The notes: generated from the sequence alone by a model not told the origin. A DNA stretch of 64,000 nt from Pseudocercospora fijiensis CIRAD86 (GCF_000340215.1 NW_006921533.1:3026273-3090272), one strand, 5' to 3'; positions 44,991 through 57,300 are shown, numbered from the stretch's first letter. A program made the numbers and translations.

Positions 44991-47900
44991 TCCTTATATT
45001 CCTATAATTTATTATCGCTAACCTATTTAACCTTATAGTACAATTGCTGCTTATTGCCTAACCTCTTAAGCTTCCTACCCTTACGGTAGCTATCTACGAT
45101 CTCTTCAACCTTAAATTTCTCCTCTCTATCTACTAGATTAGGCGGCGGTATATCGTTATATCGGTCCTCGGCAGCGAGCGGGCGTAATAGGTTAGTATAG
45201 AAGACGTCGTATATTTGCGCGCGAGGTCCGAGGTCCAATCTGTATACGTTAGTGCCTAATACCTACTAAATCGGATACGGCCCTATCTTCTTATAGTCTA
45301 ATTTCTTAGCTCTACCTCTAGTGCGGATATTACGGGCATCTAGCTATACGCGGTCGCCGATACGGTAGGTGCGCGCCGCTTACGATTTGTCGTACTTCTT
45401 ATACCGTGCTTGCGCTATAGTAATACTGTCGCGATAGTGTTATTAGATAGTTTAGAGTTCTACGGCGAAAGCTTCCGCTTATACTATCGAAATCCGTTGC
45501 TTAGCATCTGTAGGCTTAATACGTAATTCTTAGCGAGGCATATAACGTATTTCTATACGCGGATTGCGACCTAGTATTACGAAAAAGGGCGATACTCTAG
45601 TGCTCTCGTTCTTTACGTTGTTAGCTGCGAACTCGGCGCTCTATAACTATCTAGCCTAGTTATTCTATATATAATTAACGTAAGCTCGAAGATAAACTTT
45701 AAGGACTTAGTTAGTACGTTCTAACTGCCTATTAGTCTACGGATAGAAGGCGGTAGAATAGTGCTGCTTAACTCTAGTAAGTTCGCTTAGACGTCGGAAA
45801 AACATATTAAGAAACTAGCTTCCGCGGTCGGACACTGCGCTTTTAAACTGTCCTTAGTCCTTAATAAGGTAGCGGTAGATTGCTTCTGCTGCGGTTTATA
45901 GAGTAAGGTCTTTTACCGGGATAAAGAATTTCCTCTTAGTTAGGCGACAAGTAACGGTAAGGATATTGTTGTATATAACTCTATCTAACTCGCTATCCGG
46001 TAGAGCGACGATATAGTCTAGCGCAATGTCCTTAAAGGCGTACGTAGGTATAGGGAGTTGTTGCAGTTTGCCCTAATACGCTTCTCTAGAAGCCTTCGAT
46101 CTCGCGTAGGTTCGGCACCCTCTAACGTACTTCTAGATATCGTCGTACATTCTAGGCTAGAAGTAGCCGCGTTGAACGAGATCGTAGGTCCGGTCTCTAC
46201 TAGGATGGCTAGCTAATAGTGCGTCGTAAAAGTGCTTAAGGATCTCCGTCCGAAGTTCCTCGGTTGCTAGAATATAGAGCTTGTCTTTAACGTAGATTGT
46301 GCTACGGTCATCCTCTATGCGATATTCGGACAGGTTAATCTTAGCACCTCCTAACTTGTCCGTAGAGCTTAGTAGGCGATTGAGCTTCCGCTTAAGGGAG
46401 TCTACGATAAGCGTAGCAAGATTATCGTTCTTATACGCTGCGAATATAAGCTCGTTAAGCGGTTTATTAGAGCCTAGTATCTTAATAGCTGCTTGTCTTT
46501 AGGCGAGTACGTTAGTAGCTTAGGATCTCGGCGGCTTAGCTTCTATTAACAGAGCGTAGAGATTTAACGATAATAGGCCTATTAATTGCCTTAGCTCTTT
46601 AGTAAGTTGGTAAGGCTTTAATAGGGCTTAGTTGCGATTAGTCTCGTTATCTTTCGGATCTATGTCTTAGGTACGCCGAGTAAGGCTATCTAGTTTGCTA
46701 CCTTGCTTGCCCGGTCTATACTCAATCTTAAAATCAAATTCCGATAAGAACTCCGACTATCTAGCTTATCTGCGATTGAGTTGCTTTATCGTTATAAAGT
46801 ACTCTAAGCTCTTATAGTCGGTAATAACTCGAGTCGGTTTACTAGGCAGGCTATAGATAAGCTCTAGTCTCTATTCTTCGAATGCTCTAACGATTGCTAT
46901 AAGCTCTTTATCGTAAATCTCATAGTTGTATTCGGTAGGGTTTATCTTCTTCGAGAAGAAGGCTACCGGATATAGTAGTCCGTTAGAAGAGTTCTCCTAG
47001 GAGAGTACTCCTACGGTAACGCGATCGGACGCATTAGTTTCTACTACGCAAGGCTTATACGGGTCGTAGTATACTAGTACCGGTGCTATAGTGAAAGCCT
47101 ACTTTAGAGACTCGAAGGACGCTTAACATTCGGGGGTCTATTAGAATTTGTAACTAGGTTTCTTTTGTCCGCGTAACAAGGAGGTTAAAGGGAAAGCAAT
47201 AATAGAGTAGTCCTTTATAAACCGGCGGTAGAAGTTTGCTAGACCTAAGAACGCTTGTACGTCTTTAAGGTAGGTAGGAGTACTCTATTCTATAATCGCA
47301 GATACCTTTTCGGGGTCTATACGAAGTCCTTTAGTAGTAATAATAATGCCTACGTAACAGACCTCTTTTACGAAGAACCTGTACTTATTAAAGTCGAGGG
47401 GGAGGTTAGTATCCCGGAGTCGTTAAAGTACCTTACGGACATGCTCGATATAGCTTTGTTCGTCCTCGCTATATATAATTAAGTCGTCGATCTAGGTAGA
47501 GACGAATTTATTAAGATATTCGCCTAGCGTTCGGTTAATGTATGCTTAGAAAGAGGCGGGTGCATTACTTAAGCTAAAAGGGACTACGAGGTACTCGAAT
47601 ATTCCGTAACGAGTTATAAAGGCGGTCTTCTATTCGTCGCCCTTCCTAATCTAGAGTCGATTAAAGGCTGCTATAATGTCTAGTACTATAAAGACTTTCG
47701 TACGACACATTCTTAAGAGCGTCTCGCGTATATATAGTAGCGGGTATCTGTTCTTAATCGTAATAGCGTTTACTACGCGATAGTCGATATATACGCGAAT
47801 TCTACCCCCGGGTTTCTTAACTAGGAGTACCGGCGACATACACTTAGATTTTGATTCCTAGATAACGCCTTTAGCTTTTAGATCCTAAATGTACTTTTAC

Positions 47901-49100
47901 GTTACTGCTAATTCGTCGTATAATGCTAGACGTAGTCGGGACTATAGGATCTTAGCTCCTTCTTTAAAGTCGATTACTATGTCTCGTTCTAGGTCGTACT
48001 CCGGCAATAAGTGCGGGTATATCTTATATTTCGATTTGTCGAACAGATTAGCGTACTCCCGGAACGCCGGATGCAGCTATCTAGAAACATCCGTAAACTC
48101 TTTGCCTTTTATAAACTTCTCGAAGTCCTCTAGTTTAAGTACGTAGAGCCGTAGAGCTCTATCAACTTCGCTATATACTTAGAACTTGTTGTGTTCCTCT
48201 GCTTCCTAGATAAAGTAACCTTCTTCTCCGTTTAATATGTCCTCCTATACTTAACTAATCGTAACTGAGCTTATTTTGACTTCTAGCTCGGATAAGAAAC
48301 CGTATTAGATTGTCGGAGGATCTATAGAAGAGAGCATTCGGCATTAGGTATTCTCTTAGGTAGTAGCGCAAGCAGCGGCGTTGCAGGTTGTTTTGTAGAA
48401 GTATAAGTCGAAAGTGAGGGTGCGCTAGGTCTAGTTTATAGAAGGATTATGTTTCTCTAACTAGGTTAGTCCTAGAACAATATTATACTCTAGCTTAGAG
48501 ACAAAACAAGGGAGATCTTCTATATAACTACCTAGTTATAATAGAACCGTGCTCTAGTCGGAGATGCTATTGCCCTTACTTCTATTAGCGTACGTTAGTA
48601 GGAGGCTTCTTCCTAGAGACAGTTTTCTTAAGCCTAATCTCTTTATAGACTTGCCGTTTACCGCGTAACCTATAGCGCTATTGTCTAAATAGTATTTAGC
48701 TCTTTGTCTATTAATAATTGTATCGAAAACGATATAGTCCGTAAGTTCTATAGGCTCCTTGCTTATAAAAGCTACGGCTAGCGAGAGCGTTAGGCCCGTA
48801 GGTAGTAAAGGATGCGTAGTTAGCGGAGGGCCCAATTCGGTACGCTTTGCCGAAGTCGGGCCTACTCGTTTTCCGACTAGTCTTCGGGTACGGCTTCTTC
48901 GTCGTCGAAGGCGAGGTCGCTAAGGTCGTCGTCGGATTGCTATAGCTTATCATCCTTATTAGCGATAGGTTCAATAGTCGCGGCATTCTATCGTAAAGGC
49001 TTAATCTTATACTTCTAGTACGGACAGTTAGGACTATTGCGCTAGTAACTAGACTTCTTGTATACGTAATAGGAACTAGATCTAAGATTGTCGAGGTCGG
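44990..49100 (-). pseudogene. Gypsy-C Gag end, protease, RT, RNase H, integrase, chromodomain
   Basis: Minus strand. Zinc knuckle at about 49015-49075 (YYVYKKSSY then RNSPNCPY; Cys and His partly lost to Tyr). Protease-like segment at 48554-48835 (AKYYLDNSAIGYAVNGK). RT at 47651-47839 intact: SPVLLVKKPGGRIRVYIDYR, NAITIKNRYPLLYIRETLLR, FIVLDIIAAFNRL. RNase H end at about 46.7 kb: FDFKIEYRPGKQGSKLDSLT with RRT. Integrase lies in 45.4-46.4 kb. Chromodomain at about 45023-45238: an IYDVFYTNLLRPLAAED tail followed by KVEEIVDSYRKGRKLKRLG. The whole set marks a Tf1/sushi-like chromovirus. It is inactivated by RIP. Confidence 0.87.
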
Positions 49101-49318
49101 CTTAAGTAAGCTTCTTAAAATCAATCGGTATACGCTTCTAGTTATATCTATAGCGAAGGCCTTCGTTTAATCGATCGATAAATAGCTTCTTATCGGTTAA
49201 TGCGGCATTAGTGCTTATAGCAGCTAGCGCGGTGTTAGACCGCGTAGCTCTAGGCTTAGACGCGGCGGCAGTCGTTTCCTTCTTCGGTTTGCCTGCGTAC
49301 TAGACTTCTAACTATTAG
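49101..49318 (-). pseudogene. Gypsy-C Gag remnant (N-terminus missing)
   Basis: Only about 75 codons separate the primer-binding site from the zinc knuckle (AGKPKKETTAAASKPRATRS, then NEGLRYRYN). A normal fungal Gag has 200 or more residues before the knuckle, so the matrix/capsid part is deleted and the junction directly abuts the PBS. Confidence 0.6.
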
Positions 49319-49329
49319 ACAGACAGTTA
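49319..49329 (-). promoter_or_regulatory. Gypsy-C primer-binding site, self-priming type
   Basis: Minus-strand TAACTGTCTGT directly follows the 5' LTR. Ten bases pair with ACAGACAGTT inside the LTR (44382-44391). There is no TGG tRNA-type start. This is the arrangement known from Tf1 and related chromoviruses, in which the transcript 5' end primes its own reverse transcription. Confidence 0.65.
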
Positions 49330-49472
49330 TAATACGGGTAAGAGGGCAGCGAGGTAGGTATTACGTAATTAGATTGTTAAACTGTCTATAACGAGGGAAG
49401 GAAGCGTAAAAGGCACGCTCCTATCTACCCTGCTTAGTGCCTTAGGCAGCCTCGACAGCTAGTACTATAACA
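49330..49472 (-). repeat. Gypsy-C 5' LTR
   Basis: 143 bp direct repeat of 44332-44474; differences are mainly CpA/TpG to TpA. Confidence 0.92.
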
Positions 49473-49477
49473 ATTAG

Positions 49478-49661
49478 ACCGTAAGGGTACTAAGATAGAG
49501 ACGATTCTAGCTATAGACGCTTACTATAGGACTCGCCTTACGACTCGTAGTAATCCGGAACTACCGCTAGCCTTCGAGGACTACTTTAAATATAATACGA
49601 GTAAGATAAACTAGGCTCTAGCGGATTAGGCTCTTCTCTTCCTTCTTCTACTAGTAAGTAC
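49478..49661 (+). pseudogene. X2 transposase fragment, downstream of Gypsy-C
   Basis: Continues the frame broken at 44331 (AIDAYYRTRLTTRS, LAFEDYFKYNTSKIN, equivalent to X1 36.35-36.2 kb). It then passes through the deletion junction (about 49620-49640) into sequence matching X1 near 4690. Interrupted at 49661 by element D. Confidence 0.6.
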
Positions 49662-49940
49662 TAAAGGACGGAAACTAACACTACTACTACTACTTATAGC
49701 AATAGTATAGGCTACCGAGGGTAATATAACCTATAGTAATACGGGCAGCTATGTTTAGTAAGATAGGATAACGAGACTGTCGCTTAGGCTAATAACTAGA
49801 GCCCTATAATATAGGCATTATAGAAGTGTAATATAAACAATGTGCTATACGAGGTTAATAATCTGTCTACTCTATAGAAGGAGGCCTCTTATATAGGCTT
49901 AAAACTAGCCTATAGGTGTAAGGCCGGTTACTAGCTAATA
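49662..49940 (-). repeat. Element D 3' LTR
   Basis: 279 bp; nearly identical to 53574-53852 and 61946-62224. Followed by the inverted polypurine tract TCCCTCCCTTTCTTC. Confidence 0.92.
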
Positions 49941-50045
49941 TCCCTCCCTTTCTTCGTATCTAACTAGACACGCTTTATATTGCGCGCTTAAAACAAACAT
50001 ATATACATCCTTAGCGTTCTTAGCTAAGGCTATTTTTAGAACTCC

Positions 50046-50072
50046 GCAATAACACCCCTAGGGTAGTATTAA
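50046..50072. repeat. 27-bp near-palindrome, copy P2
   Basis: CAATAACACCCCTAGGG followed by TAGTATTAAT; lies between the end of ORF-Y and the 3' LTR of D. Confidence 0.7.
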
Positions 50073-50124
50073 TCCTAGATACTATAATTATACAAAAACA
50101 ACTTCCTAAGCAACACTATACAGA

Positions 50125-52930
50125 CCTACTATTGCTTTAACGCGCCGTAATCCTTACTAGCAATAACCTTATCTACTAGTCGGCTCTCGAAATCTCCTCC
50201 GCATACGTTAAAGCTATTAGTACCGAAGTACTATCCCTCGTAGAAAGCTTAATTAACGAGGAGGTTAGTAGCCTTTTCCGTCGTAGCATTCTCCTAATTA
50301 TACAGATATTCCTTAAGTCCCTCGTTATTAAGCTAGAGGATCTGTTTAACTTCGTTCTAAACAACGTAACTTAACTAAGGAATCCTACTAACTAGGGCGT
50401 CGGAGATGTAACTAAGGCCTTCGACTAAGATATCGGTAGGAAAGGGGAACGGTACGAAGGTGTTCGAACCCGGAAGGGCGGTTAGATTATAGTGCGCCTT
50501 AGCAACCTTAGCGACGGTTAAGTTGTCGTAACCCTTAATCTTAGTGCCGTCGATAACGTAAGAATAGCCTAGGTTAATTAGTATACAGTTGCTCTTAGTC
50601 TTTAGATTACTATATAGCAGGTATAGTATCTAGATAGAGACTTCGTATTCCTTTAGAGGGTTGAGGATCTGCTCCGCCTTACGCCCCTTACTATTAGGCT
50701 AACTATCGAATACACAGTCGAGGTCGTCGCCGGTAAGGTACTTATTAGTAAGCTTGCCGATCTTGCTTAGCGGGACTAGGCTACGAGCCTTAAGCTTCTT
50801 AACCTAGTTCGCAAAGACCTTAGGCTAATATATGCCTTCGATAATAGTAGAGTAGCTAGTCTTATCCTTAGATATAAGACAGACCTTAATACGTAGGTAA
50901 CTAGCACCCTCGCTAGCTGCGAGCTTAACTATATCTTATCCGAGACGAGCAGACTCCTTAGAAGGACAGTTCTCGTAAGTACCGCTAACTTTAAAGAACT
51001 TAGTAGGCTTAGGGACGGAGATAAGCTCGTATACGTAATTAGGTCGAAGGGCGACAGCTAGGAGCTATAGGGCAGGGTACTAGCGGACGATTTAGTTGCT
51101 TATACTATAAGTTTAAAGGGTATTACAGCCTTCCTACTTAGACTTAGGCATATTACGTATATACTAAAGGTATATCTTAAACTCTTCCTATATTAGGTCG
51201 ATAAGAAAAGGAAGATATACTCTACGAGGCTCTTATAACTAACTAAAGACTTAAGGGAAGACGGTATTACTAGTCTAGCGAAAGCGATCGAAGGAGGTGC
51301 CTTAGCTAAGAATGCCGGTAACGAACTTGCTCTAGCGATCTGTTAGCGTAAGGGCGCGAGTAATAGTACTAGTAGGGTTAAACGCGTAGAGTCCTAGAGA
51401 TATCGGGGCGGTAATAGGGCGTCTAGGAAACTAGTTAGCATAGGCCTAATTAGCCTTAAGGGCAGCGAAGGCGTCTTAATTAGGAACCTCGCGACTAATC
51501 TTTAATAGGCGACCGACGAGGACAATCGCCTTAGCACTAGTATAGAGACTACAGACCTTAGCGGCCTTCTTAATATAGTTAGCATATATAGAGAACGCTC
51601 TTCTCCTAGCTTACTAAGGTCGTCGAGCTATTAATAGATAGATAGGGCGGTAGGAGCTTTGCCTATATCGGCTTTAGGAACTATATCGATCTTAGTAATA
51701 AGGTACGTAATAGAGTCGCCCTTATAAGAATTATAGATGTTCTTAGTTAATAGGATCGGCGAGAGCCCTCTATCTCTACGCTCGCTAAAGGAGCCTTCGG
51801 AAGAGACATCTTCTAGTAGTATATCTAGTATATTAATATCCGAGTTACTATAGTTAGTACTATAGTTAGTCTTAGAAGGGGCGCTATACTTCTTAGTAGC
51901 CTTACGAAGGGCCTAGCGAGCATGTAATGCCTTCTTGCGCGCTGCTTCGGCCTTAGCGCGCTCGTCCTTAACTTCCTAAAGAACCTTACGGTTACGGGTC
52001 GAGCGACGGTCTTAAGCCTATATCTCTATAGCGAGCGCGAGACTAGCAGCTATATTGGCCTCTATTTCTAGGCGAAGAGCCTTACGTTTAAGGACATTAA
52101 CGATAGGAGCCTCTTAACCTTTAATAATAAAACCTATACTATTAATACGACAGCCCTTCTCTTTTAGTAGATCCTTAGTTGTCTATATATTAAGATCGAT
52201 CTAGACAATTGTATCGTAGTGCCGCTTCTAGTAGGATGTCGTAAAGTCGTTAAGCGCAAAGGACAAGTTAAGTAACTACTTACCTCCCTTCTTACTAGCG
52301 GTAGATATACGATAGATTATAGTATAGGAAAGGTGCTCGGCGCCTTAACGACGGCCCTTATACTTGTTAACGAACGAAGAGACCTGCTTAGTACGCTCTT
52401 ATCTCCCGTAGGCGAAGTTAACAAGGCTCTTAGGAAGACTACTTAGTCCTCCCTAATGTTCGAAGGCCTAGTCGAGGGTCTTAAAGCGTAAACGAATCTA
52501 GGTACTAGCCGTTTCGAGGCTATAGACGATAGGAAAGGCTTATTCGATATCTATATCGTTAAGGACCTCGCGCTTAAAGATACGCTTACCGATAGACTAA
52601 CGCAAGTTATTTATGCCGTACGTAACTAAGATAGCAGCCTTCTTAATGTTCCTATTAATAACGCGTAGTAGGGTACGAGCGTTCTAGATCTTCTCTTAAG
52701 GGTCTTTAAGGGCGGTAACGATCTAGAAGCAATACTCGAGGCTAGTTATAGTAGCTAAGGCGCTATCGGAGGGGGCTTCGATCGGGACTAGTATACCTAG
52801 GTTTAGGGCTAGTAGGTTGCTACTACTGCTAGCGCCTAGCGGATTTAGGGCGCCGGAAGATATCTTAGTCGACCGGAGCGGAAAGGAGTTAGTAACGAGC
52901 TTGCAAAACGTTCGTAGCTTGTTAATAATA
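50125..52930 (-). pseudogene. ORF-Y of element D (unrecognised protein)
   Basis: Minus strand, about 930 codons in two frames that meet near 51.6 kb (one frameshift or two proteins); all stops are RIP-type. N-terminal half: KISSGALNPLGASSSSNLLA, then NLVNFAYG-like and EHLSYTIIYRISTASKKGGK, and a Lys/Arg/Ala-rich helix (KDERAKAEAARKKALHAR). C-terminal half: YIKKAAKVCSLYTSAKAIVL, KPTKFFKVSGTYENCPSKES and ILINLGYSYVIDGTKIKGYD. No zinc knuckle, RT, integrase or known transposase motif is visible. It lies between near-palindromes P2 and P3, in the position of an env-like gene. It could be a captured or accessory gene, or an unrelated element inserted before RIP. Confidence 0.5.
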
Positions 52931-53284
52931 ATTAAAGGGTTTAGATAGAAGAAGGGGGAGAGGTAGGCGGTAGTAAGTTAGTTAGTATTCGAGTAGAAGA
53001 AAGAGCTTAGAAGGCTCGCCTTAAATAGGATACGAAGGTAGCGTAGTCCGTATATTCCGGTAAAGCAAACGGATAACGATTATATATAGACCCTAAAAAG
53101 TAAAGCTATATACGAGACTCCTTTATTAGTAGGGCAGCTAAAGTTTAACAATCGATCTAGCTAATTGCTAGTAGCGACTACGCGCCTTTATTAACCTCTA
53201 GCTTTCGTAGATTCCCGCGCACTCGAAATGTAACTAGTTAGTTCGAGTACCTAGTAGCAATCTATAGTAGTAAGGCTAGTAGGA

Positions 53285-53311
53285 CTAATAATACCCCCGG
53301 GGTAGTATTAG
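53285..53311. repeat. 27-bp near-palindrome, copy P3
   Basis: CTAATAATACCCCCGGGG followed by TAGTATTAG; just upstream of ORF-Y. Confidence 0.7.
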
Positions 53312-53573
53312 CTTTTCTCTAGAGATGCTCGGCAACTAGGAGCAAATCGCCTAGGCCTAGCGCAGCTTATATTAGCCTATAGCACTGTCGTTGTAGATAC
53401 AGCATTACCTTTTATAGTAGCAGGCATATAAATGTAGCCCGTGCGTTCTTCTTTCTTCTAGACACTAAGCTTAGCGGCCTAAGGTCCCTATTCTTAGAGG
53501 CTATAGGCCTAGGTTGCTACGTCTATCTAAGAGCTAGGAAGGGAGAGGGATCCTCCCTTTCTTAGTGTCCTAC
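53312..53573. other. Element D spacer left of the solo LTR
   Basis: About 260 bp without a recognised ORF, ending in TSD CTAC at 53570-53573. Confidence 0.4.
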
Positions 53574-53852
53574 TAAAGGACGGAAACCAATACTACCACT
53601 ACCACTTGTAGCAATAGTATAGGCTACCGAGGGTAATATAACCTATAGCAATATAGGTAGCTATGTTTAGCAAGATAGGATAACGAGACTGTCGCTTAGG
53701 CTAATAACTAGAGCCCTGCAACATAGGCATTGTAGAAGTGTGACATGAACAATGTGCTATACGAGGTTAATGCTCTATCTACAATGTAGAAGGAGGCCTC
53801 TTATATAGGCTCAAAACTAGCCTATAGGTATAGGGCCGGTTACTAGCTAATA
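53574..53852. repeat. Solo element-D LTR inside element D
   Basis: 279 bp, TSD CTAC on both sides (53570-53573 and 53853-53856). There is no polypurine tract beside it, so it is a separate solo insertion, not part of the host copy. Confidence 0.88.
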
Positions 53853-53995
53853 CTACGTAACTAATACTAATTAGGGCAGGAACAATCTCTAGTAGAGTAC
53901 CTTATTGTCGTTGCTACTTAAGGGTAGTTGCTAGAGTCTAGGAACCTAGAGGGAAGTAGTCCTAGAAGGGTAGAGGGTTAGGTTCGGCTATTTTC

Positions 53996-54022
53996 CTAAT
54001 ACTACCCCTAGGGTATTATTAG
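53996..54022. repeat. 27-bp near-palindrome, copy P4
   Basis: CTAATACTACCCCTAGGG followed by TATTATTAG; lies downstream of D pol. Confidence 0.7.
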
Positions 54023-54399
54023 GAAAACACGCCTCGTATAGTTCTATCTAAGGAAACAAGAGCAAAGGAATAAAGTTATAGCAACATTAATCGAAAGCAA
54101 AGGCAAAGCAAAGGACAATAACAAGATAAACTAAAAGCAATAAACGAGAGTATAAACATTAGTAGGAACGGATAGCAGGTAAGGACTAAAGGTATAGGGC
54201 GGCACTGCATTAATAGCGCGGAGAACGATTAATAAGAGCAAGGAAGCAACGTAGTAGAGGCAGACAGAGGCAAGGAAGAGTAAGCAATTATTTAGTCTCG
54301 GGGTCGTCTAGCTATAATTCTAGGCGGTCTTTATCGCTAGACTAGTTAGGTTCCTCGGAGTTAGAGTTAGATAGCTAGAAGTCTAGTTTACTATTAGAA
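54023..54399. other. Spacer at the 3' end of element D pol
   Basis: About 375 bp, A-rich (AACAAGAGCAAAGGAATAAA) with no recognised domain. Confidence 0.4.
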
Positions 54400-57300
54400 T
54401 CGGAATTAACATCGGAAACGCTCTATATATAGTTAATCCGTATATAACCCTCCCTTTATTCTTAAGTTATTCCTAATAGCTTACTAAGACGAATCTAAGG
54501 ATAGGTATAGTTGTTAGGCAGAACAGGATCTATAATAGCGGTAGGATCCTCCTCTCGATAGGCATCTAAGGACGGTAGAGGGTCTATAGAGGCACTAACT
54601 TCCTCCTCGGTCGGCGGAGGGCGGGTAGGTTTACGTAACTTAACGATCTTCTTTAGATTAGCCCGAGGGTAAGAGTGCTTTAAGGTAGTACTATCTAGCT
54701 CCTAAAGAAGGTATACGGAACCCGAGTAAAGGACCTCCTTTACTCTATAAGGACCCTTCTACTTAAAGGCTAGCTTATAGGAGTAACTATACTCTAGTTC
54801 GGACCGGTATAGAAGGACTATATCGCTAACCTTTAGAGGCTCCTAATCAATAGCATTATAGTTATTAAAATACTACTTAGCCTCTTCCCGAAGCCGACGT
54901 TATCGAGTAAGACCCTCTTAAGAAGTCGTAGTTATATCCTTAAGAGCCTTAGCCTATAGGGTAAGAAGGTCTGCCCTAGTACGAACAGACCCCTAATTGT
55001 AAACGCCGTATATACGATAGGACAATTTAATAGGAAGAACGGCGTCCCTCCTAATTATAAGCTTAGCTAGTGTAAGTCTAGTCGTATCGATAATAGTAGT
55101 TCGGTCCGCCTAGAGAAGGGCTAGGACGCGGATAGAAATAGGAACTAATCTCTCGCTACTATTAGTTATCTTAGATAGGGCATCAATTAACGACCGATAG
55201 CCGCGCTTAATAATAGCATTCGACTAGGGATAGTACGGGGAGATGCGAACGTTCTTCGCCCCGTACGAAATAAGTAGCGCTTAAACCTCCTTAGCTATAT
55301 TGTTCGTAGCGTTGTCTAAGATAACCTCGTAAGGTGTTCCCTAGCGGCAAAACAGATCCTTAAATAGGAAGGTAGCTATATTACGGGCATTAATAGCACC
55401 GCAACCTTTATAGAAATAATAGGCCTCTAGCTATCGAGAAAGACCCTCTCGAATAATATATAGGCTATTATTGCGGCTAAGATAGACCCTATCGCTATAC
55501 TACCGCTCCCTAACTAACTAGGTAGTAGGGATACGTAGCTCTCCTAGACGCTAGTAGCTATTCCTAAAGTTACACTTAGGATAGCTCTTATAGTAGCGGG
55601 AGATATTAGCCTATACGCCGTTCTACTAGTAGCGTCGACGAAGGACATCGAAGGTGCCCTCCGCCGCCCGGTAGCCGAGCTTATCGTAAACAGAGTAAAG
55701 GATTTCTTATCGGGCTGCTAGATCGTTAATAATACGCTAGAGAGGTGCATTAACTATCGCTTATCGCTAAAGGATTCGATCTTTAACTAGGAATCGTCGA
55801 GAATAGCGAATAACCCGACGGTATTAACTCTTTAATAGACTAGGAGCTCTCTTCGTATAGGTAAGGAAGTAGGCGATATTATAGGAGTCGTCGGAGTAGA
55901 CCCTATTAAGGATATTATCCCTACCTAGTTCGCCCGCCTTAGTATCGTCCTAGTCCTCGCCGTTAGTAGTAGGGTCTTCGTTAGGCTAGTTACTAGGTTA
56001 GTCGTCGGTAGTAGACCTAGTAATTACCGGTATAGCGTTAATATAGAAGGCAGTAAAGAAGGTACGGTTAATAACCGCGTCGATATCCTCTTCTTCTATT
56101 ATCTCGGCGATGTCTTCGTCTATAGTAGGCCTTCTAGACAGGCTATCCGGTCTAGTATGCTTCTTGCTAGGAATATAGAAGACGTCGAAATTAAACAAAT
56201 AGATCTAGGTAACCTACCGAGCTATCGTAGAGTTAGGCAGGTCGGAGGCTGTATAGTTAAGTTAATAGACTAGCGTCTAAGCGTCGACTTCTAGGCGAAA
56301 GAACACTCTAAAGAGCTAAGGTCGGAACTTCTTAAGAGCCTTATAGACACTAAGGCACTCTCGCTTGCTAGTATCGTATCGGGCCTCGATAGGTTTCTAT
56401 AAACCAGACTCGTACCGGACAGGGTAACGTAAGGAGGGCTCCTTACGATTATACTATATTAGTATCTCGCCGTAGCCTTCCCCGCTCGAGTCGATAGTAA
56501 CAATTAGTAGACCTACGCCTTCCGAGTAGTTAATAGAGGTAAGCGTAGGCGCGCTAACAAGTGCCTTAGTAACCTTGTCCTTAGCGGCTTAGTAAACGGA
56601 GGTCTATTTAAATTCTGCATCCTTCTTAAGCAAGGCGTATAGAGGCTTATATACTAACGTAAAGTTTTCGACCTAGATACGGAAGTAGGAGACTACTCTA
56701 AGCTAGATCCGGACATCTTTCTAACAGGTAGGGTCGGGCTAGGATACAATCTTTAGGACCCGTATATTGTTAGGATAGCGGCCGTTCTTATTAGTTATAA
56801 ACCCGACAATGTTTATTCGTTTATATAGAAGCTAAAGCTTCTCCCTATATACCGTTAGGTTAGCTCGCTCTAGGTCGTAGAGGACACTATCGAGGTTCTA
56901 AATGTGTTCGAGAAAGAACCTACGGATACTAGGCTCTACTTCTTTATTATCGTACCTAGTTTTAGGGCCCTTAATACCGATATCGTTAAGGAAAGGTATC
57001 GCTATATAGGAGATATAGGCCGCGAGGACTTAGTTTATAATGCGAACGAACTAGGCTACGGAGTTAGTTACCCCTTATAGAAGGGTAGTTTGTCTATATA
57101 GCCTAAGAGGTATCTCGAAACTAGTAAGGTCGCGGCTATCCGGATAGAGAGGGATCTAGTCGTAGCCCGAGAAAACATTAACTAGTAAGGCTACAATATA
57201 GTTAGCAAAAGCTTCCGAGAACCTATTAGTCTCCGGAGGGAGGTTAGCATCTCTAATCGTAACTGCGTTAAACTTTTATATAGCGTTAATTAGACGGTAC

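Larger units (their letters stand above)
44332..49472 (-). mobile_element. Gypsy-C: Ty3/Gypsy chromovirus with truncated gag
   Basis: 5141 bp. Two 143-bp LTRs (44332-44474, 49330-49472), TSD ATTAG (44327-44331 and 49473-49477), and the empty site in X1 confirms the insertion. In minus orientation the LTR begins TGTTATAG and ends CCCGTGTTA (originally TCA). A GA-rich polypurine tract (ACGAGGGGATG, 44475-44485) abuts the 3' LTR, and a self-complementary primer-binding site abuts the 5' LTR. Order: short Gag remnant, protease, RT, RNase H, integrase, chromodomain. Gag is too short to be complete. Confidence 0.92.

Noticed and set aside
48711..49124. Minus-strand frame of 137 codons in Gypsy-C
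   Set aside because: Out of frame with the zinc knuckle and protease, which read in the neighbouring frame with only RIP-type stops. It is a shadow frame.
53574..53852. The middle D LTR as an end of a separate full-length element
   Set aside because: It has the same CTAC on both sides and lacks an adjoining polypurine tract or PBS, so it is a solo LTR.
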